Positions 44,110 through 53,008 are shown, counted from the stretch's first letter. The stretch: 64,000 nt of DNA from Emcibacter sp. (GCF_963675455.1 NZ_OY776217.1:3148001-3212000), one strand, 5' to 3'. The notes: generated from the letters alone by a model not told the origin. Numbers and translations: made by a program.

Positions 44110-45009
44110 TCACAGATCCTTCATCATGGCGTACTGGTGACCCCAGAGGTCCCCGCTTTCCAGGATCTTGGGTTCCCAGCCGGTCCAGTCCATGCGCAGG
44201 CCGTCGCAGCCATATTCCACACCGATAGCCCCCGGAGACATGAAATAGACGGACAGCATATTGTCGTTCGTGTGACGCCCAAGTGTGGAAAACAGCGGCA
44301 TATTCGCTTTTTCCGCCCGCTCCATGGCGAGCCCCACCGTGTCCACATCCGGCACCTCAAGCATCCAGTGCACGCATCCTGCCGGATGTTCGCCTTCGAA
44401 AATCGCCAGACTGTGATGACGCGGGTTAGCGCAATGCAGAAAGCGCACCCGCAACACCGGGCCATCTGCGCCCATAGGTACAGGCAGTTCGTCAGACAGA
44501 CTGAACCCCAGAACTTCCCGGCAAAATTCAAAAGTTTCCTCGAAATTGGGAGCGGGAAGGACCACATGCCCCATGCCCATGTCACCGGTGATAAAGCGAG
44601 AGACCCCGGCAGGGGAAACAAAGGGATCATCAGCCTTAAATTCCCCGACACACACTTCGTGTCGATTACCGGAGGGATCGAGAAAGCCAATTCCCTGATC
44701 CACACCGCGCACAGCGCAGGCGCTGTCATCCAACGCCACCCAGTCGACCCCTTTTGCGCTCAGCTTCTCCTGAACATTCCTGAGCGTGGCACTATCTGCA
44801 ACCTGCCAGCCCGCACAATAGAGTCTGTCTTCCTTGCCGGGCATGACAATCAGGCGGTGCGCCCGCTGGTCAATCCGGTAATAATCATTTTCCGCCCCCA
44901 CAGACGGCCCCGTCACCTTCTGCATCCCAAGGACTTCGCAGGCCAGTGTTTCAAATTCCTTTTTGTCCTTCACCTGCAGGGCAAGATAGCCAAGACTTTT
45001 GACCGCCAT
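44110..45009 (-). CDS. hsaC: extradiol dioxygenase HsaC (3,4-DHSA 4,5-cleaving)
   Basis: 299 residues from the ATG at 45009 (GAGAGAAAA upstream). It is a two-domain type I extradiol dioxygenase of the BphC group. The iron ligands by eye are His in MGMGHVVLPAPN, His in NPRHHSLAIFE and Glu in GAIGVEYGCDG. HsaC opens the catecholic ring of 3,4-DHSA after HsaA/HsaB hydroxylation, and its neighbours KstD, HsaD and HsaA support that over biphenyl or catechol substrates. It is the first gene of the 16-gene leftward operon, with the 30 bp operator 133 bp upstream. Confidence 0.92.
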   Translation of the reverse strand: MAVKSLGYLALQVKDKKEFETLACEVLGMQKVTGPSVGAENDYYRIDQRAHRLIVMPGKEDRLYCAGWQVADSATLRNVQEKLSAKGVDWVALDDSACAVRGVDQGIGFLDPSGNRHEVCVGEFKADDPFVSPAGVSRFITGDMGMGHVVLPAPNFEETFEFCREVLGFSLSDELPVPMGADGPVLRVRFLHCANPRHHSLAIFEGEHPAGCVHWMLEVPDVDTVGLAMERAEKANMPLFSTLGRHTNDNMLSVYFMSPGAIGVEYGCDGLRMDWTGWEPKILESGDLWGHQYAMMKDL

Positions 45010-45142
45010 ATTTTTCTCTCTCCACAATATTCCCGCACCTCGCCGCAAAATAGTGACGCAGGGCGTACTCCCTGTCGGCCATACCACAGGGCAAGACCTT
45101 CTTTTCGCAATATAGGACAGATAAAACCCCATATCAACTTTT

Positions 45143-45172
45143 TTAGTATTTTTTATGATTATATTTTACGCA
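45143..45172. promoter_or_regulatory. 30 bp inverted-repeat operator (TTAGTA-N18-TACGCA)
   Basis: Half-sites 45143-45148 and 45167-45172. The spacer contains TTTTTATGATTAT, almost the same as in the sites at 49069 and 56343. It lies in the 219 bp gap before hsaC, 133 bp from the start of the longest operon in the island. Confidence 0.65.
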
Positions 45173-45228
45173 TTAAGGTATTTTATTATGAAAATAATAT
45201 CATTTTTGCGTATCACGGCGGGATCTCT

Positions 45229-46908
45229 CTATTGCCCTGCTGCATGCCGTCCGGCGATAAATCCAAAGGTCATGGCCGGCCCGATGGTAGAGCCAGCCCC
45301 GGGATAGGACCGTCCCATGACCGAGGCAGAGGTATTACCGATGGCATAAAGGCCTTCGATCACCGAACCATCCTCTGCCAGGACGCGGGCCTTCGCGTCG
45401 GTCAGCAGGCCACCTTTGGTGCCGATATCGCCGGGAAAGACCTCTATTCCGTAGAAAGGCGCCTTTACAATGGGGGAAATACAGGGATTTTTACCTGAAT
45501 GACTGTCACCGTAATATTGATCGTAAAAACTGTCCCCGCGGGCAAATTCCGGGTCGCGGCCGGTCGCGGCATATTGATTGTTTTTCTCGATCGTCTTTTT
45601 TAGTCCGGTGGCATCCACCCTCATCTTTTCCGCCAGTTCCTCGATACTATCCGCCTTAAACAGCAGGGAGCGAATGCGGGACGGCAGCTTGTCATCGCTA
45701 TGGACACTGGCCGGCATCAGTGGACCAAAGGGATATTTATGGCGGAAGCTGGCGTCAAACACACAGAAGGACGGCACGCTGTCCGCCTGATACATGGCAT
45801 AACCGGATTCCAGGTAGGGAAAGGCCTCGTTGGCAAAACGCTCACCCGCCTTGTTGACAATCACATTGCCCGGCAGGGAGCGCTCCGCAAACAGGATATA
45901 GGCCCGATCGTCCCCCGGCACCTTGATGCTGGGCGCCCACCAGGCTGACTCCATCAGGTCGGTCAGCGCCCCGATCTTCAAAGCCGCCACAAGAGTATCG
46001 CCGGTGTTATGCACGTTACCCGCGGTCCAGTCGCTGCTGCTTGGTTTGGGCAGGAATTTTTCCCTGAGCGTCTGGTTATGTTCGAAACCGCCGGCCCCGA
46101 GAATCACCCCCCTGCGCACGGCGATCGTTTTCCTTTGTCCGTCCTGCTCGATCACGGCAGCGATCACGCGGCCCTGGTCATAGACCAGCTCCCGAAGGGG
46201 CGATGACAGCAGCAACGGCACCTTGCGGTCCAGCAATGACGCCCGCAACCGGGCTACCAATGCCCCGCCCATGGTGATGCGCCGGTCGCGCTTGCCTTTC
46301 AACCGCCCCGGTATATCGAGCCAGTATTTCAGTATCAGCTTCACGGCCAGAAGCATGGAGCCTTTGGCCTGGGTCAGCATGGCCCGGCCTTCCTTCATAG
46401 TGATACAGATCCGTCCCAAAACCGTGACCTGCTTGTGCGGCGGGCGCAGGTTAGCGAACTCACTTCCCAGGATATTCGAATGGGTCGGCAAAGGCTCCAG
46501 GGTGCGAAAACCACGCTTGCCGCCATTTTTTTCGGGAAAATAATCGGGATAAGGCATGGCGGCAAAACGGGCCTGGGTATGATCTTCCAGATATTTGACC
46601 ATTTTCGGGGCTTGGTCCAGATAGGCATCAATACGGTCGGAAGACACGGCATTTCCGACCATGACCGACATATAGGCTCTCGCATCTTCGAGGCTGTCGT
46701 CGCCGCCTTCTTCAAACAGATGATGATTGTTGGGAATCCAGATGCCGCCGCCGGAGGTCGCGGAAGTGCCGCCATAGAGATCGCTTTTTTCAACCACCAG
46801 AACCTGCGCCCCGGCATCATGAGCAGCAATGGCCGCGGTCAGGGCCCCGGCCCCCGTCCCCACCACCAAAACATCACAGGAAAGTTCGCCCTCCCGGTTC
46901 GACATCAT
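45229..46908 (-). CDS. kstD: 3-ketosteroid Delta1-dehydrogenase (KstD)
   Basis: 559 residues; two consecutive ATGs (46908, 46905) follow GAGGGAGGG, and the second has the more usual spacing. The FAD motif is VLVVGTGAGALTAAIAAHDAG (split here only as a landmark, about 11-31), followed by VVEKSDLYGGTSATSGGGIWIPNN, a hallmark of KstD. The C-terminal FAD block is GLYAIGNTSASVMGRSYPGAGSTIGP. It introduces the C1-C2 double bond so that, with 9alpha-hydroxylation, ring B opens. It is co-transcribed downstream of hsaD (34 bp) and hsaA. Confidence 0.9.
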   Translation of the reverse strand: MMSNREGELSCDVLVVGTGAGALTAAIAAHDAGAQVLVVEKSDLYGGTSATSGGGIWIPNNHHLFEEGGDDSLEDARAYMSVMVGNAVSSDRIDAYLDQAPKMVKYLEDHTQARFAAMPYPDYFPEKNGGKRGFRTLEPLPTHSNILGSEFANLRPPHKQVTVLGRICITMKEGRAMLTQAKGSMLLAVKLILKYWLDIPGRLKGKRDRRITMGGALVARLRASLLDRKVPLLLSSPLRELVYDQGRVIAAVIEQDGQRKTIAVRRGVILGAGGFEHNQTLREKFLPKPSSSDWTAGNVHNTGDTLVAALKIGALTDLMESAWWAPSIKVPGDDRAYILFAERSLPGNVIVNKAGERFANEAFPYLESGYAMYQADSVPSFCVFDASFRHKYPFGPLMPASVHSDDKLPSRIRSLLFKADSIEELAEKMRVDATGLKKTIEKNNQYAATGRDPEFARGDSFYDQYYGDSHSGKNPCISPIVKAPFYGIEVFPGDIGTKGGLLTDAKARVLAEDGSVIEGLYAIGNTSASVMGRSYPGAGSTIGPAMTFGFIAGRHAAGQ

Positions 46909-46942
46909 TCGCCCTCCCTCTTGCTTTTGTCTGCTGACTATA

Positions 46943-47785
46943 TCAGTGGAGATCAAGTTCCTGCAGAAATTCCACGCAGGCCCGATTAAACAGGCCTGCA
47001 TATTCCACCATCACCCAGTGACCGCATTTGCTGATCATGGTGAAGCGCACCGTGTCGCAGTCTTCCAGATAACGTTGCGCCCCGCTTGCAGGACAGAACT
47101 GGTCGTCCATTCCCCAGAACCCGAGAACCGGACATTTCACGTCCGGGATCCGGTCCGCCTGGTTAGGGATCTGCATGGTGGATAAAACTTCCCTGGGCTG
47201 GGTTTCAACAATGGCCAGTCGTTCGGCCACCAGGTCATCGGTGACATGTTTCGGGTCATAAACCAAAAGCTGCAGCAGCCTCTTCATGCCGTCGAAATCC
47301 AGAGCGCCGGAGGAAAAGTCACTCATCATCTTCTTAATACCGGGCATGGCGAAATAGACCGGCAGCTCCTCGATCCCGCCGGGCGCCATCATGATCATGC
47401 CTTTCACCAGCCCCGGAAAATCCAGCGCCAGCCTGAGCGCAATCGCGCCGCCCAGGGAATTACCAACCAGCACACAGGATTCAATACCTAGGTGGTCGAT
47501 CAATCCCTTCAGCGTATCCGCAAACAGATCAAGGCTGTAAGGCCGGTCGGTCGGTTTACTGCTGTAACCATAGCCAACCAGGTCAGGTACAATCACCCGG
47601 CAACCGGCGTCGACCAAAAACGGATAATTCTGCCTGAAATTGCTGTAACCGGACGCGCCGGGCCCACTACCATGAATAAAAACAACGGCCGGACCGGACC
47701 CCACATCATGATAATGCAGCTCCAGCCCTCCGCCGACGTCTGCTTTTTTGCCAACCGGCGGCGCCCCCTTCTGCCCCTCTGCCAT
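46943..47785 (-). CDS. hsaD: 4,9-DSHA hydrolase HsaD (meta-cleavage product hydrolase)
   Basis: 280 residues of the alpha/beta-hydrolase C-C bond hydrolase group. The oxyanion segment is HGSGPGASGYSNF (about 39-51), the nucleophile elbow is GNSLGG (Ser about 109), the acid lies in GMDDQFCP and the catalytic histidine in CGHWVMVE. HsaD cleaves the ring-opened product of HsaC, releasing the C/D-ring acid HIP (9,17-dioxo-nonanoic type) and 2-hydroxyhexadienoate. It lies 11 bp after hsaA and before kstD in the same transcript. Confidence 0.92.
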   Translation of the reverse strand: MAEGQKGAPPVGKKADVGGGLELHYHDVGSGPAVVFIHGSGPGASGYSNFRQNYPFLVDAGCRVIVPDLVGYGYSSKPTDRPYSLDLFADTLKGLIDHLGIESCVLVGNSLGGAIALRLALDFPGLVKGMIMMAPGGIEELPVYFAMPGIKKMMSDFSSGALDFDGMKRLLQLLVYDPKHVTDDLVAERLAIVETQPREVLSTMQIPNQADRIPDVKCPVLGFWGMDDQFCPASGAQRYLEDCDTVRFTMISKCGHWVMVEYAGLFNRACVEFLQELDLH

Positions 47786-47796
47786 GCTTATTCTCC

Positions 47797-48990
47797 CTAG
47801 ATAAAGAAGTCCCTGTTTTCATGGCCGAGATATAATCCGCCAAGATTATTGAGATAACGGGTCGGTTCATTAGCCACATGGGAGCGGCCGGCATGCAGGT
47901 CCAGGAAATACTGCACGATCGGCTTGCCGAAGAAAATCCCCCGGGCTCCGCACAGGGTCTGCAACGGATCAACCACTTCGATACACTTGCTCAGCACCTG
48001 GGCGGAATCGAGCCGGAAGCGGACCCGGTCCTCGATGGCGATTTCCTCACCCGCCTTCACCTTGTCCGTCATGTGATTCAGGTTGCGATAAAGAATAAGC
48101 TTAAGCTCGTCGATACGACGCATGGCTGCCGCCACGGCCTGTTGGGCGTCAGGGTCATCCACCGTCTTCTGCCCCGTATTGGAGGAAATCCGCGCGGCAG
48201 CTATTTCAAGGAAACTGTTCAGCGCCCCCTGGGTTGCCCCGATAGCGGAAGATGCCACGGCGCGGACAAAAACCTGCGCCCAGGGAATACGGTAAACCGG
48301 CGCGCTATTGACCTTGTTGCCCGGATTGTCGCAGGCAAAACCGTCCGCCGCCCGATGGGTGCGATATTCCGGCACAAATGCTCCGTCGACGATGATATCA
48401 TGACTGCCCGTGCCCTGCAGGCCGAACACATCCCAGTTGCGGACGATCCGGTAATCGCTTTTCGGGACCAGGAAGGTCCGCATATCGGGCACACCACCAT
48501 CTTTTTCCGGCGGAATCATTGCCCCCAGCAGCACCCAGTTACAATGCTCACTGCCGGAAGAAAAGGACCAGTGGCCGGAAAGCTGGAAACCGCCCTCGAC
48601 CCGCTCCACCTTGCCAACCGGCTGGTAGGAAGAAGACATCAGTGTTGCATTATCTTCTCCCCAGACATCCTGTTGCGCCCGGTCATCAAACAGCGCAAGC
48701 TGGAAGGCGTGAACGGCAACGACGCCATAGACCCAGGCGCTGGACATGCAGCCTTCAGCCAACGTCAGCTGGATATCGAAGAATACCTGCGGGTCCATCT
48801 CGTAGCCGCCATAACGTTTGGGCTGAAGAACCTTGAAGAAACCAGCATTCTGAAACTCCCCAATAGTCTCGGCAGGGAGCGTCTGGTTTTTATTGGCGGC
48901 AGCCGAACGATCCTGCAGGGCAGGAATCATTGCCCGCGCCCTGGCCACCAGTGTTTCCCGAAGTTTTTCTGTATCCGTTACCTGTTCCAT
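47797..48990 (-). CDS. hsaA: 3-HSA 4-hydroxylase oxygenase subunit HsaA
   Basis: 397 residues from an ATG with GAAGGTG upstream (a start six codons earlier lacks this spacing). It is a flavin-dependent monooxygenase with an acyl-CoA-dehydrogenase-like fold: LPAETIGEFQNAGFFKVLQPKRYGG-type N-terminal region, HWSFSSGSEHCNW (about 138-150) and the C-terminal dimer segment GARGIFFGKPIVQYFLDLHAGRSH. It uses reduced flavin from HsaB (58469) to hydroxylate 3-HSA to the catechol cleaved by HsaC. It is the first gene of hsaA-hsaD-kstD and has the operator 78 bp upstream. Confidence 0.9.
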   Translation of the reverse strand: MEQVTDTEKLRETLVARARAMIPALQDRSAAANKNQTLPAETIGEFQNAGFFKVLQPKRYGGYEMDPQVFFDIQLTLAEGCMSSAWVYGVVAVHAFQLALFDDRAQQDVWGEDNATLMSSSYQPVGKVERVEGGFQLSGHWSFSSGSEHCNWVLLGAMIPPEKDGGVPDMRTFLVPKSDYRIVRNWDVFGLQGTGSHDIIVDGAFVPEYRTHRAADGFACDNPGNKVNSAPVYRIPWAQVFVRAVASSAIGATQGALNSFLEIAAARISSNTGQKTVDDPDAQQAVAAAMRRIDELKLILYRNLNHMTDKVKAGEEIAIEDRVRFRLDSAQVLSKCIEVVDPLQTLCGARGIFFGKPIVQYFLDLHAGRSHVANEPTRYLNNLGGLYLGHENRDFFI

Positions 48991-49068
48991 AATCACCTTC
49001 ACGCACAACCTATATTAGACATCTATTTTGCGTATACTGTCACATATGCCGGGATGTGTAAACTTATA

Positions 49069-49098
49069 TTCGTATTTTTTATGCTTATTTTTTACGAA
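49069..49098. promoter_or_regulatory. 30 bp inverted-repeat operator (TTCGTA-N18-TACGAA)
   Basis: Perfectly symmetrical half-sites at 49069-49074 and 49093-49098 with a T-rich spacer containing ATGCTTAT. It lies in the 145 bp gap between hsaA and the Lrp-type gene whose stop is at 49136. Confidence 0.68.
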
Positions 49099-49135
49099 AT
49101 ATATCATTTAATGTCGCGGTAATTTCATGAGAACA

Positions 49136-49606
49136 TTACTCCTCATCCAGAATACGGCCCCAGCGATAGTCATATTTAATAAATTTAAGTCCCAGGGAAG
49201 TCTCCACATGCTTGACCCCGGGGATGGTGGCAATAGAATTATTGACTAGGTCAACCAGCTGTTCCGGCTCCTCAATCCGGGTCATGGCCAGGATATTGAA
49301 ACGTCCCAGCATGCTGGCGACGAATCTGATTTCCGCAAGGGCGGCCAGTTGTTTGCCGATTTCCACAACCCGGGAATGCTCCGTATGAATGCCGATGTAG
49401 GCAAGAACAGTCTTTTCGATCTGGGCTATATCCGTCACAGCGGTGATACGAATGATATTGTCTTCCTGCAGCCTCTTGATGCGACCACGCACCGTTCCTT
49501 CCGTTACCCCCAGCATAGTCGCCAGCTTGCGGTTGGAAATGGCGGCATCCTTCGACAGGAATTCCACTATCCGCCCGTCAAGGTCATCAAGTTTTTTTGT
49601 TTTCAT
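49136..49606 (-). CDS. Lrp/AsnC-family regulator (pair A, second gene)
   Basis: 156 residues. The N-terminal winged helix-turn-helix (SNRKLATMLGVTEGTVRGRIKRL, about 24-46) and the C-terminal RAM/effector domain form a standard Lrp layout. It ends KYDYRWGRILDEE. It is clearly paralogous to the second gene of pair B (56424): the TEGTVRGRIKxLQ, GRxxILA and KYDYRWGRI blocks match. It follows the first Lrp of its pair by 12 bp and may form a hetero-oligomer with it. In this island the pairs take the place of the TetR repressors KstR/KstR2 known from actinobacteria. Confidence 0.9.
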   Translation of the reverse strand: MKTKKLDDLDGRIVEFLSKDAAISNRKLATMLGVTEGTVRGRIKRLQEDNIIRITAVTDIAQIEKTVLAYIGIHTEHSRVVEIGKQLAALAEIRFVASMLGRFNILAMTRIEEPEQLVDLVNNSIATIPGVKHVETSLGLKFIKYDYRWGRILDEE

Positions 49607-49618
49607 CCCGATCCATCC

Positions 49619-50071
49619 TTATGACAGCGGTGCTGCATTAAACTGGAATTTCATCACTTCCAGCGCCAGTGCCGGACTAAGATTCCGGATGCCTGCCACC
49701 TTTGACAGCTCATCCCCCATGAATTTCTGCAAGGCTTCGAAATCCTCCGCCACCACCAGCATTTCAATATCCTGGGTGCCGGATACGAGGCTGACGGAGA
49801 AAACATGGTCAAAGGCCGCCAACTCACGGGCAACTTCTTCCGCAGAACGGTTCTGAACCTCCACACCGACAGCAATCAGCGCATCAAATCCCGCGGCGGA
49901 GAAATCTGTCACCGCCACCACCCGCATCATCTTGTTGTCCTCGAGCCGCTTGACCCGATTGCGAACGGTGACCGCCGTGACATCAAGCCGGCGCGCCAGA
50001 TCCTGGCTGGAAAGACGCCCGTCCTGACGCAACAATTCGATAATCTGCCTGTCCAGGCTATCCAGTTGCAT
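49619..50071 (-). CDS. Lrp/AsnC-family regulator (pair A, first gene)
   Basis: 150 residues from the ATG at 50071, which overlaps the end of fadD3 by 14 bp; a longer frame inside fadD3 is not credible. The DNA-binding helix region LSSQDLARRLDVTAVTVRNRVKRL (about 22-45) precedes the RAM domain. It is paralogous to the first gene of pair B (56897): DFxAAGF, EVARELAAF-like and the FSVSLVSGTQDIEMLV block align. The divergence from the 49136 protein, and the repeated order in both pairs, suggest a heteromeric regulator. Confidence 0.9.
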   Translation of the reverse strand: MQLDSLDRQIIELLRQDGRLSSQDLARRLDVTAVTVRNRVKRLEDNKMMRVVAVTDFSAAGFDALIAVGVEVQNRSAEEVARELAAFDHVFSVSLVSGTQDIEMLVVAEDFEALQKFMGDELSKVAGIRNLSPALALEVMKFQFNAAPLS

Positions 50072-51623
50072 TGGCAAGCCTTTCCCGGAGAGCGAATTTT
50101 TGCACCTTTCCCGCAGCATTAAGCGGCAGGACATCCACAAAATATACTGCCCTCGGCACCTTGTAGTTGGCCATTTTCAAACGGCACCAGTTGACAAGCT
50201 TCTGCTCTGTCAGCCCTTCTTCATTTTGTACGACAAAGGCCACCGGCACTTCCCCCATCCGCTCGTCTGATCGCCCCACCACCGCCACCTGGGCAATGGC
50301 CGGGTGGTCCAGCATGATGTTTTCCACTTCGGCCGGATAACAGTTGAACCCGCCGATGATCAGCATGTCCTTCTTGCGATCGGTGATCTTCAGATAACCA
50401 TCCTCGTCCAGGACGCCGATATCACCGGTCCTGAGCCAGCAATCTGGTGTCAGGGCATCTGCTGTCGCGATTTCATCCTCGAAATACCCTTTCATGACCG
50501 TATAACCACGCACCAGGATTTCTCCGGCCTCGCCCTGCGGCAGATCATACAGGTTGTCATCCACGATCCGCACCTCCATACCCTCGACAGGCCGACCCGA
50601 AGTGGTGGCAATCTTTTCATCGCTATCATCAGGATTGCACATGGTGACAACACCGCAGGCTTCGGTCAGGCCATAGGCCGTAATGACAGTTTCAATGCCA
50701 AGCCTGTTGCGAATATTTTCAATAAGCTGCACCGGAATAACCGCTGCCCCGGTCACCGCCAGCCGCAAACTGGAAATGTCCGCCTTATCCAGAGCGGGAT
50801 CGGACAGAAGGGACTGATAGAGGGTCGGCGGCCCAGGCAGGACGGATATATGTTCCCGGGCAATGCGCGACAGGATGGCCGGCACATCAAAGACTGCGTG
50901 CGGCAGTATCGTCGCCCCCTGTAAAATACATGGCAGCCAGCCTGCTTTATATCCAAAAGTATGAAAGAATGGATTGACGATCAGATAACGGTCCCCGGCA
51001 CGTAATCCCACGTGATCGCTCCAGCAGTTGACCATTGAGAGTGTCTGGCCGTGGGAAAGCGGAACCCCCTTGGGCTTACCCGTAGTCCCCGAGGTAAAGA
51101 TAATGTCGCTGACATCTTCTTCCATCACAGCCCTGCGCCGGGCCTCGACAGACGCCCTGTCAACCTCTGCACCGGCAGCAAAAAAATCCTGCCAGTCCAG
51201 AAGACCCGTCACCTCACTCTGACCATCGAGCAAGAGAATATTCCTGAGGTGAGGAAGATCGCAGCCTTCAAGAAGAGCCGGATAATCAATATCAAGAAAA
51301 CCAGATACTGTAACGAGGAAGGTCGCCCGGCTTTTGTTGAGAATATAGGCCGCTTCTTCCCCCTTCATGCGGGTATTGAGTGGAACAATCGCCCCGCCAG
51401 CCGCCATCACCCCGAGGGCCGCCACAATCCAGTCCCTACAGTTAGGCGCCCAGATCGCCACCCGGTCACCGGCATCAAGACCGGCCGCAATAAATGCAGC
51501 AGCAGCCCTGTCCATCCGATCCTTGAGTTCGGCATAGGTCCAGACATCTCCCCCCTCCTCCAGAGCAGGGGCCGGGCCGAAGTTATTCGCGGCCCTGACA
51601 ACAATGGACGGTATGGTCTTCAT
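50058..51623 (-). CDS. fadD3: HIP-CoA ligase FadD3
   Basis: 521 residues from the ATG at 51623 (GGAGAAAAA upstream). It aligns strongly by eye with mycobacterial FadD3: RVAIWAPNCRDWIVA, NPFFHTFGYKAGWL, VLPGPPTLYQSLL and GGFNCYPAEVE correspond to characteristic FadD3 segments. The P-loop is FTSGTTGKPKGVP (about 174-186), and the catalytic lysine lies in NAAGKVQKF. FadD3 activates HIP, the C/D-ring acid released by HsaD, and commits it to Ipd-type degradation. It leads a three-gene operon with Lrp pair A. Confidence 0.9.
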   Translation of the reverse strand: MKTIPSIVVRAANNFGPAPALEEGGDVWTYAELKDRMDRAAAAFIAAGLDAGDRVAIWAPNCRDWIVAALGVMAAGGAIVPLNTRMKGEEAAYILNKSRATFLVTVSGFLDIDYPALLEGCDLPHLRNILLLDGQSEVTGLLDWQDFFAAGAEVDRASVEARRRAVMEEDVSDIIFTSGTTGKPKGVPLSHGQTLSMVNCWSDHVGLRAGDRYLIVNPFFHTFGYKAGWLPCILQGATILPHAVFDVPAILSRIAREHISVLPGPPTLYQSLLSDPALDKADISSLRLAVTGAAVIPVQLIENIRNRLGIETVITAYGLTEACGVVTMCNPDDSDEKIATTSGRPVEGMEVRIVDDNLYDLPQGEAGEILVRGYTVMKGYFEDEIATADALTPDCWLRTGDIGVLDEDGYLKITDRKKDMLIIGGFNCYPAEVENIMLDHPAIAQVAVVGRSDERMGEVPVAFVVQNEEGLTEQKLVNWCRLKMANYKVPRAVYFVDVLPLNAAGKVQKFALRERLANATG

Positions 51624-51698
51624 TTTTTCTCCGGCCTTCTCCAAACATTTTCTATTTGTTTCGTTTTTAGCATGTGCCTTCCGATCAATCTATATAAA

Positions 51699-51727
51699 TT
51701 AGTATTTTTTGTATTTATTTTTACGAA
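51699..51727. promoter_or_regulatory. 29 bp variant of the inverted-repeat operator (TTAGTA-N17-TACGAA)
   Basis: Half-sites 51699-51704 and 51722-51727. The spacer is one base shorter than in the other seven sites but equally T-rich. It lies 75 bp before fadD3 and 94 bp before the divergent ferredoxin gene, so it could control both. Confidence 0.55.
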
Positions 51728-51821
51728 TTAAATATATATAAAATATATTTATAGGCTTTTTGCGGAACATTGGCGTACAGAACTCAACACAGCCTGATCC
51801 GCGACCAAAAAAGGACAGACC

Positions 51822-52139
51822 ATGATCAACATCCATGTCACCCAACTGGACGGCACCCAGATCACCCTTTCTGCCAAAAAAGAAGGTTGCCTTATGGACG
51901 CCTTGCGCGACGCCGGAATCGATGGCATTGATGCCATCTGCGGCGGGGCCTGCAGTTGCGCCACCTGCCATGTCCGTCTGTCCGATGACTGGTATAAAAA
52001 ACTGCCGGTCAATGACGGGAATGAAGAAGAGTTACTCGCGGATTCCGACCACAGAACCGGCACCAGTCGACTTTCCTGTCAGATCCAGCTCTCTGAAGAG
52101 CTTGACGGTTTACGTCTGCAGATCGCCGAGCCTGACTAG
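51822..52139 (+). CDS. [2Fe-2S] ferredoxin (adrenodoxin/putidaredoxin type)
   Basis: 105 residues with AAGGACAG before the ATG. The cluster ligands are visible as CGGACSCATCH (about 40-50) plus a fourth cysteine in LSCQIQ (about 86). This vertebrate-type ferredoxin transfers electrons to P450s or Rieske oxygenases. It stands alone, divergent from fadD3 and sharing an operator-bearing gap with it. The two Rieske oxygenases of the island are therefore the most likely partners, and the atypical P450 at 2155 a less likely one. No ferredoxin reductase gene is in the window. Confidence 0.92.
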   Translation: MINIHVTQLDGTQITLSAKKEGCLMDALRDAGIDGIDAICGGACSCATCHVRLSDDWYKKLPVNDGNEEELLADSDHRTGTSRLSCQIQLSEELDGLRLQIAEPD

Positions 52140-52143
52140 TCAC

Positions 52144-52917
52144 CTAGATACCATAGCCACCAGCCACCGATATGGTCTGGCCAGTGACATAGGACGCCCG
52201 GTTCGAAGCAAGATAAAGCACAGCCTCAGCCACATCCTCCGGCTTGCCGAAATGCTTCAGCGCCAGCCCGCTGATCACTGCCTCCGCCCAGGCCTGGTCG
52301 AACACACCCTCTTCCCGCAATCTCAGGAAGATGCCGGTTTCAATCACGCCAAGAAGCACACTGTTGGCCCGAATATTATTTTTCCCCTCTTCCTTGGCGA
52401 CCCCCTGGATCAGGGATTCAATCGCCGCCTTGGGCGCTACCGACAGGACATCCTTTTCCGGCCATTTCAGCAGACCGGCGGAACTTATATGCACATAGGA
52501 CCCCCCTGTCCCGCGCATCAACGGCAGGGAATGGTGCAACACATTGAAAAAGCCGTTCAGGTCCTGGTCGATCACATCGCGCCAGAGATCCGTGGTCAGT
52601 TCCCCAATCAACAGCTGGGGAATATTATATCCGGCTGCCATCACCACCGTGTGAATGCGACCGAAGTCACCGGTAGCCTTTTTAAAAAAGGCTGCAACCG
52701 ACTCTTCATTGCGCACATCAAGCTGACCGCAATCCACCCGCACACCAGCCCCGGCAAGTTCAGCCACCAGTTTGTCGGCCTGTTCTTTATTGCTATTGTA
52801 TGTGAACAATACATCGGTTCCCGCCTCTGCCAGCTTGACGCAGATTTCCCGGCCGGCTCCACCGCTGCCACCAACAACAACAGCCACTCCCTCTGGAAAC
52901 ATTTTCCTTCCTTTCAT
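52144..52917 (-). CDS. short-chain dehydrogenase/reductase (SDR)
   Basis: 257 residues. The cofactor motif is VVGGSGGAGREI (about 10-21), a variant of TGxxxGxG with Gly in the first positions. Catalytic Ser lies in VHISSAGLL, and the usual YxxxK is replaced by VAPKAAIESL, so the tyrosine position reads Val-Ala-Pro-Lys. If that alignment is correct, the enzyme lacks the standard catalytic tyrosine. It follows the steroid-island TonB receptor gene by 91 bp with a terminator-like hairpin between them, and converges on the ferredoxin gene with a 4 bp gap. Confidence 0.82.
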   Translation of the reverse strand: MKGRKMFPEGVAVVVGGSGGAGREICVKLAEAGTDVLFTYNSNKEQADKLVAELAGAGVRVDCGQLDVRNEESVAAFFKKATGDFGRIHTVVMAAGYNIPQLLIGELTTDLWRDVIDQDLNGFFNVLHHSLPLMRGTGGSYVHISSAGLLKWPEKDVLSVAPKAAIESLIQGVAKEEGKNNIRANSVLLGVIETGIFLRLREEGVFDQAWAEAVISGLALKHFGKPEDVAEAVLYLASNRASYVTGQTISVAGGYGI

Positions 52918-52925
52918 CCTGATCG

Positions 52926-52961
52926 AAAAACAAAGCCGGCAACGAAATACTTCGGCCGGCT
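52926..52961 (-). terminator. terminator after the steroid-island TonB receptor gene
   Basis: AGCCGGC (52934-52940) pairs with GCCGGCT (52955-52961), with an inner CGAA/TTCG stem. On the minus strand it is followed by TTTGTTTTT. It lies about 50 bp past the receptor stop and just before the SDR start. Confidence 0.7.
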
Positions 52962-53008
52962 CAGGTCAGATAGTGGCGGCATGCCCCAAAGGACACACCG
53001 CCATCTCT

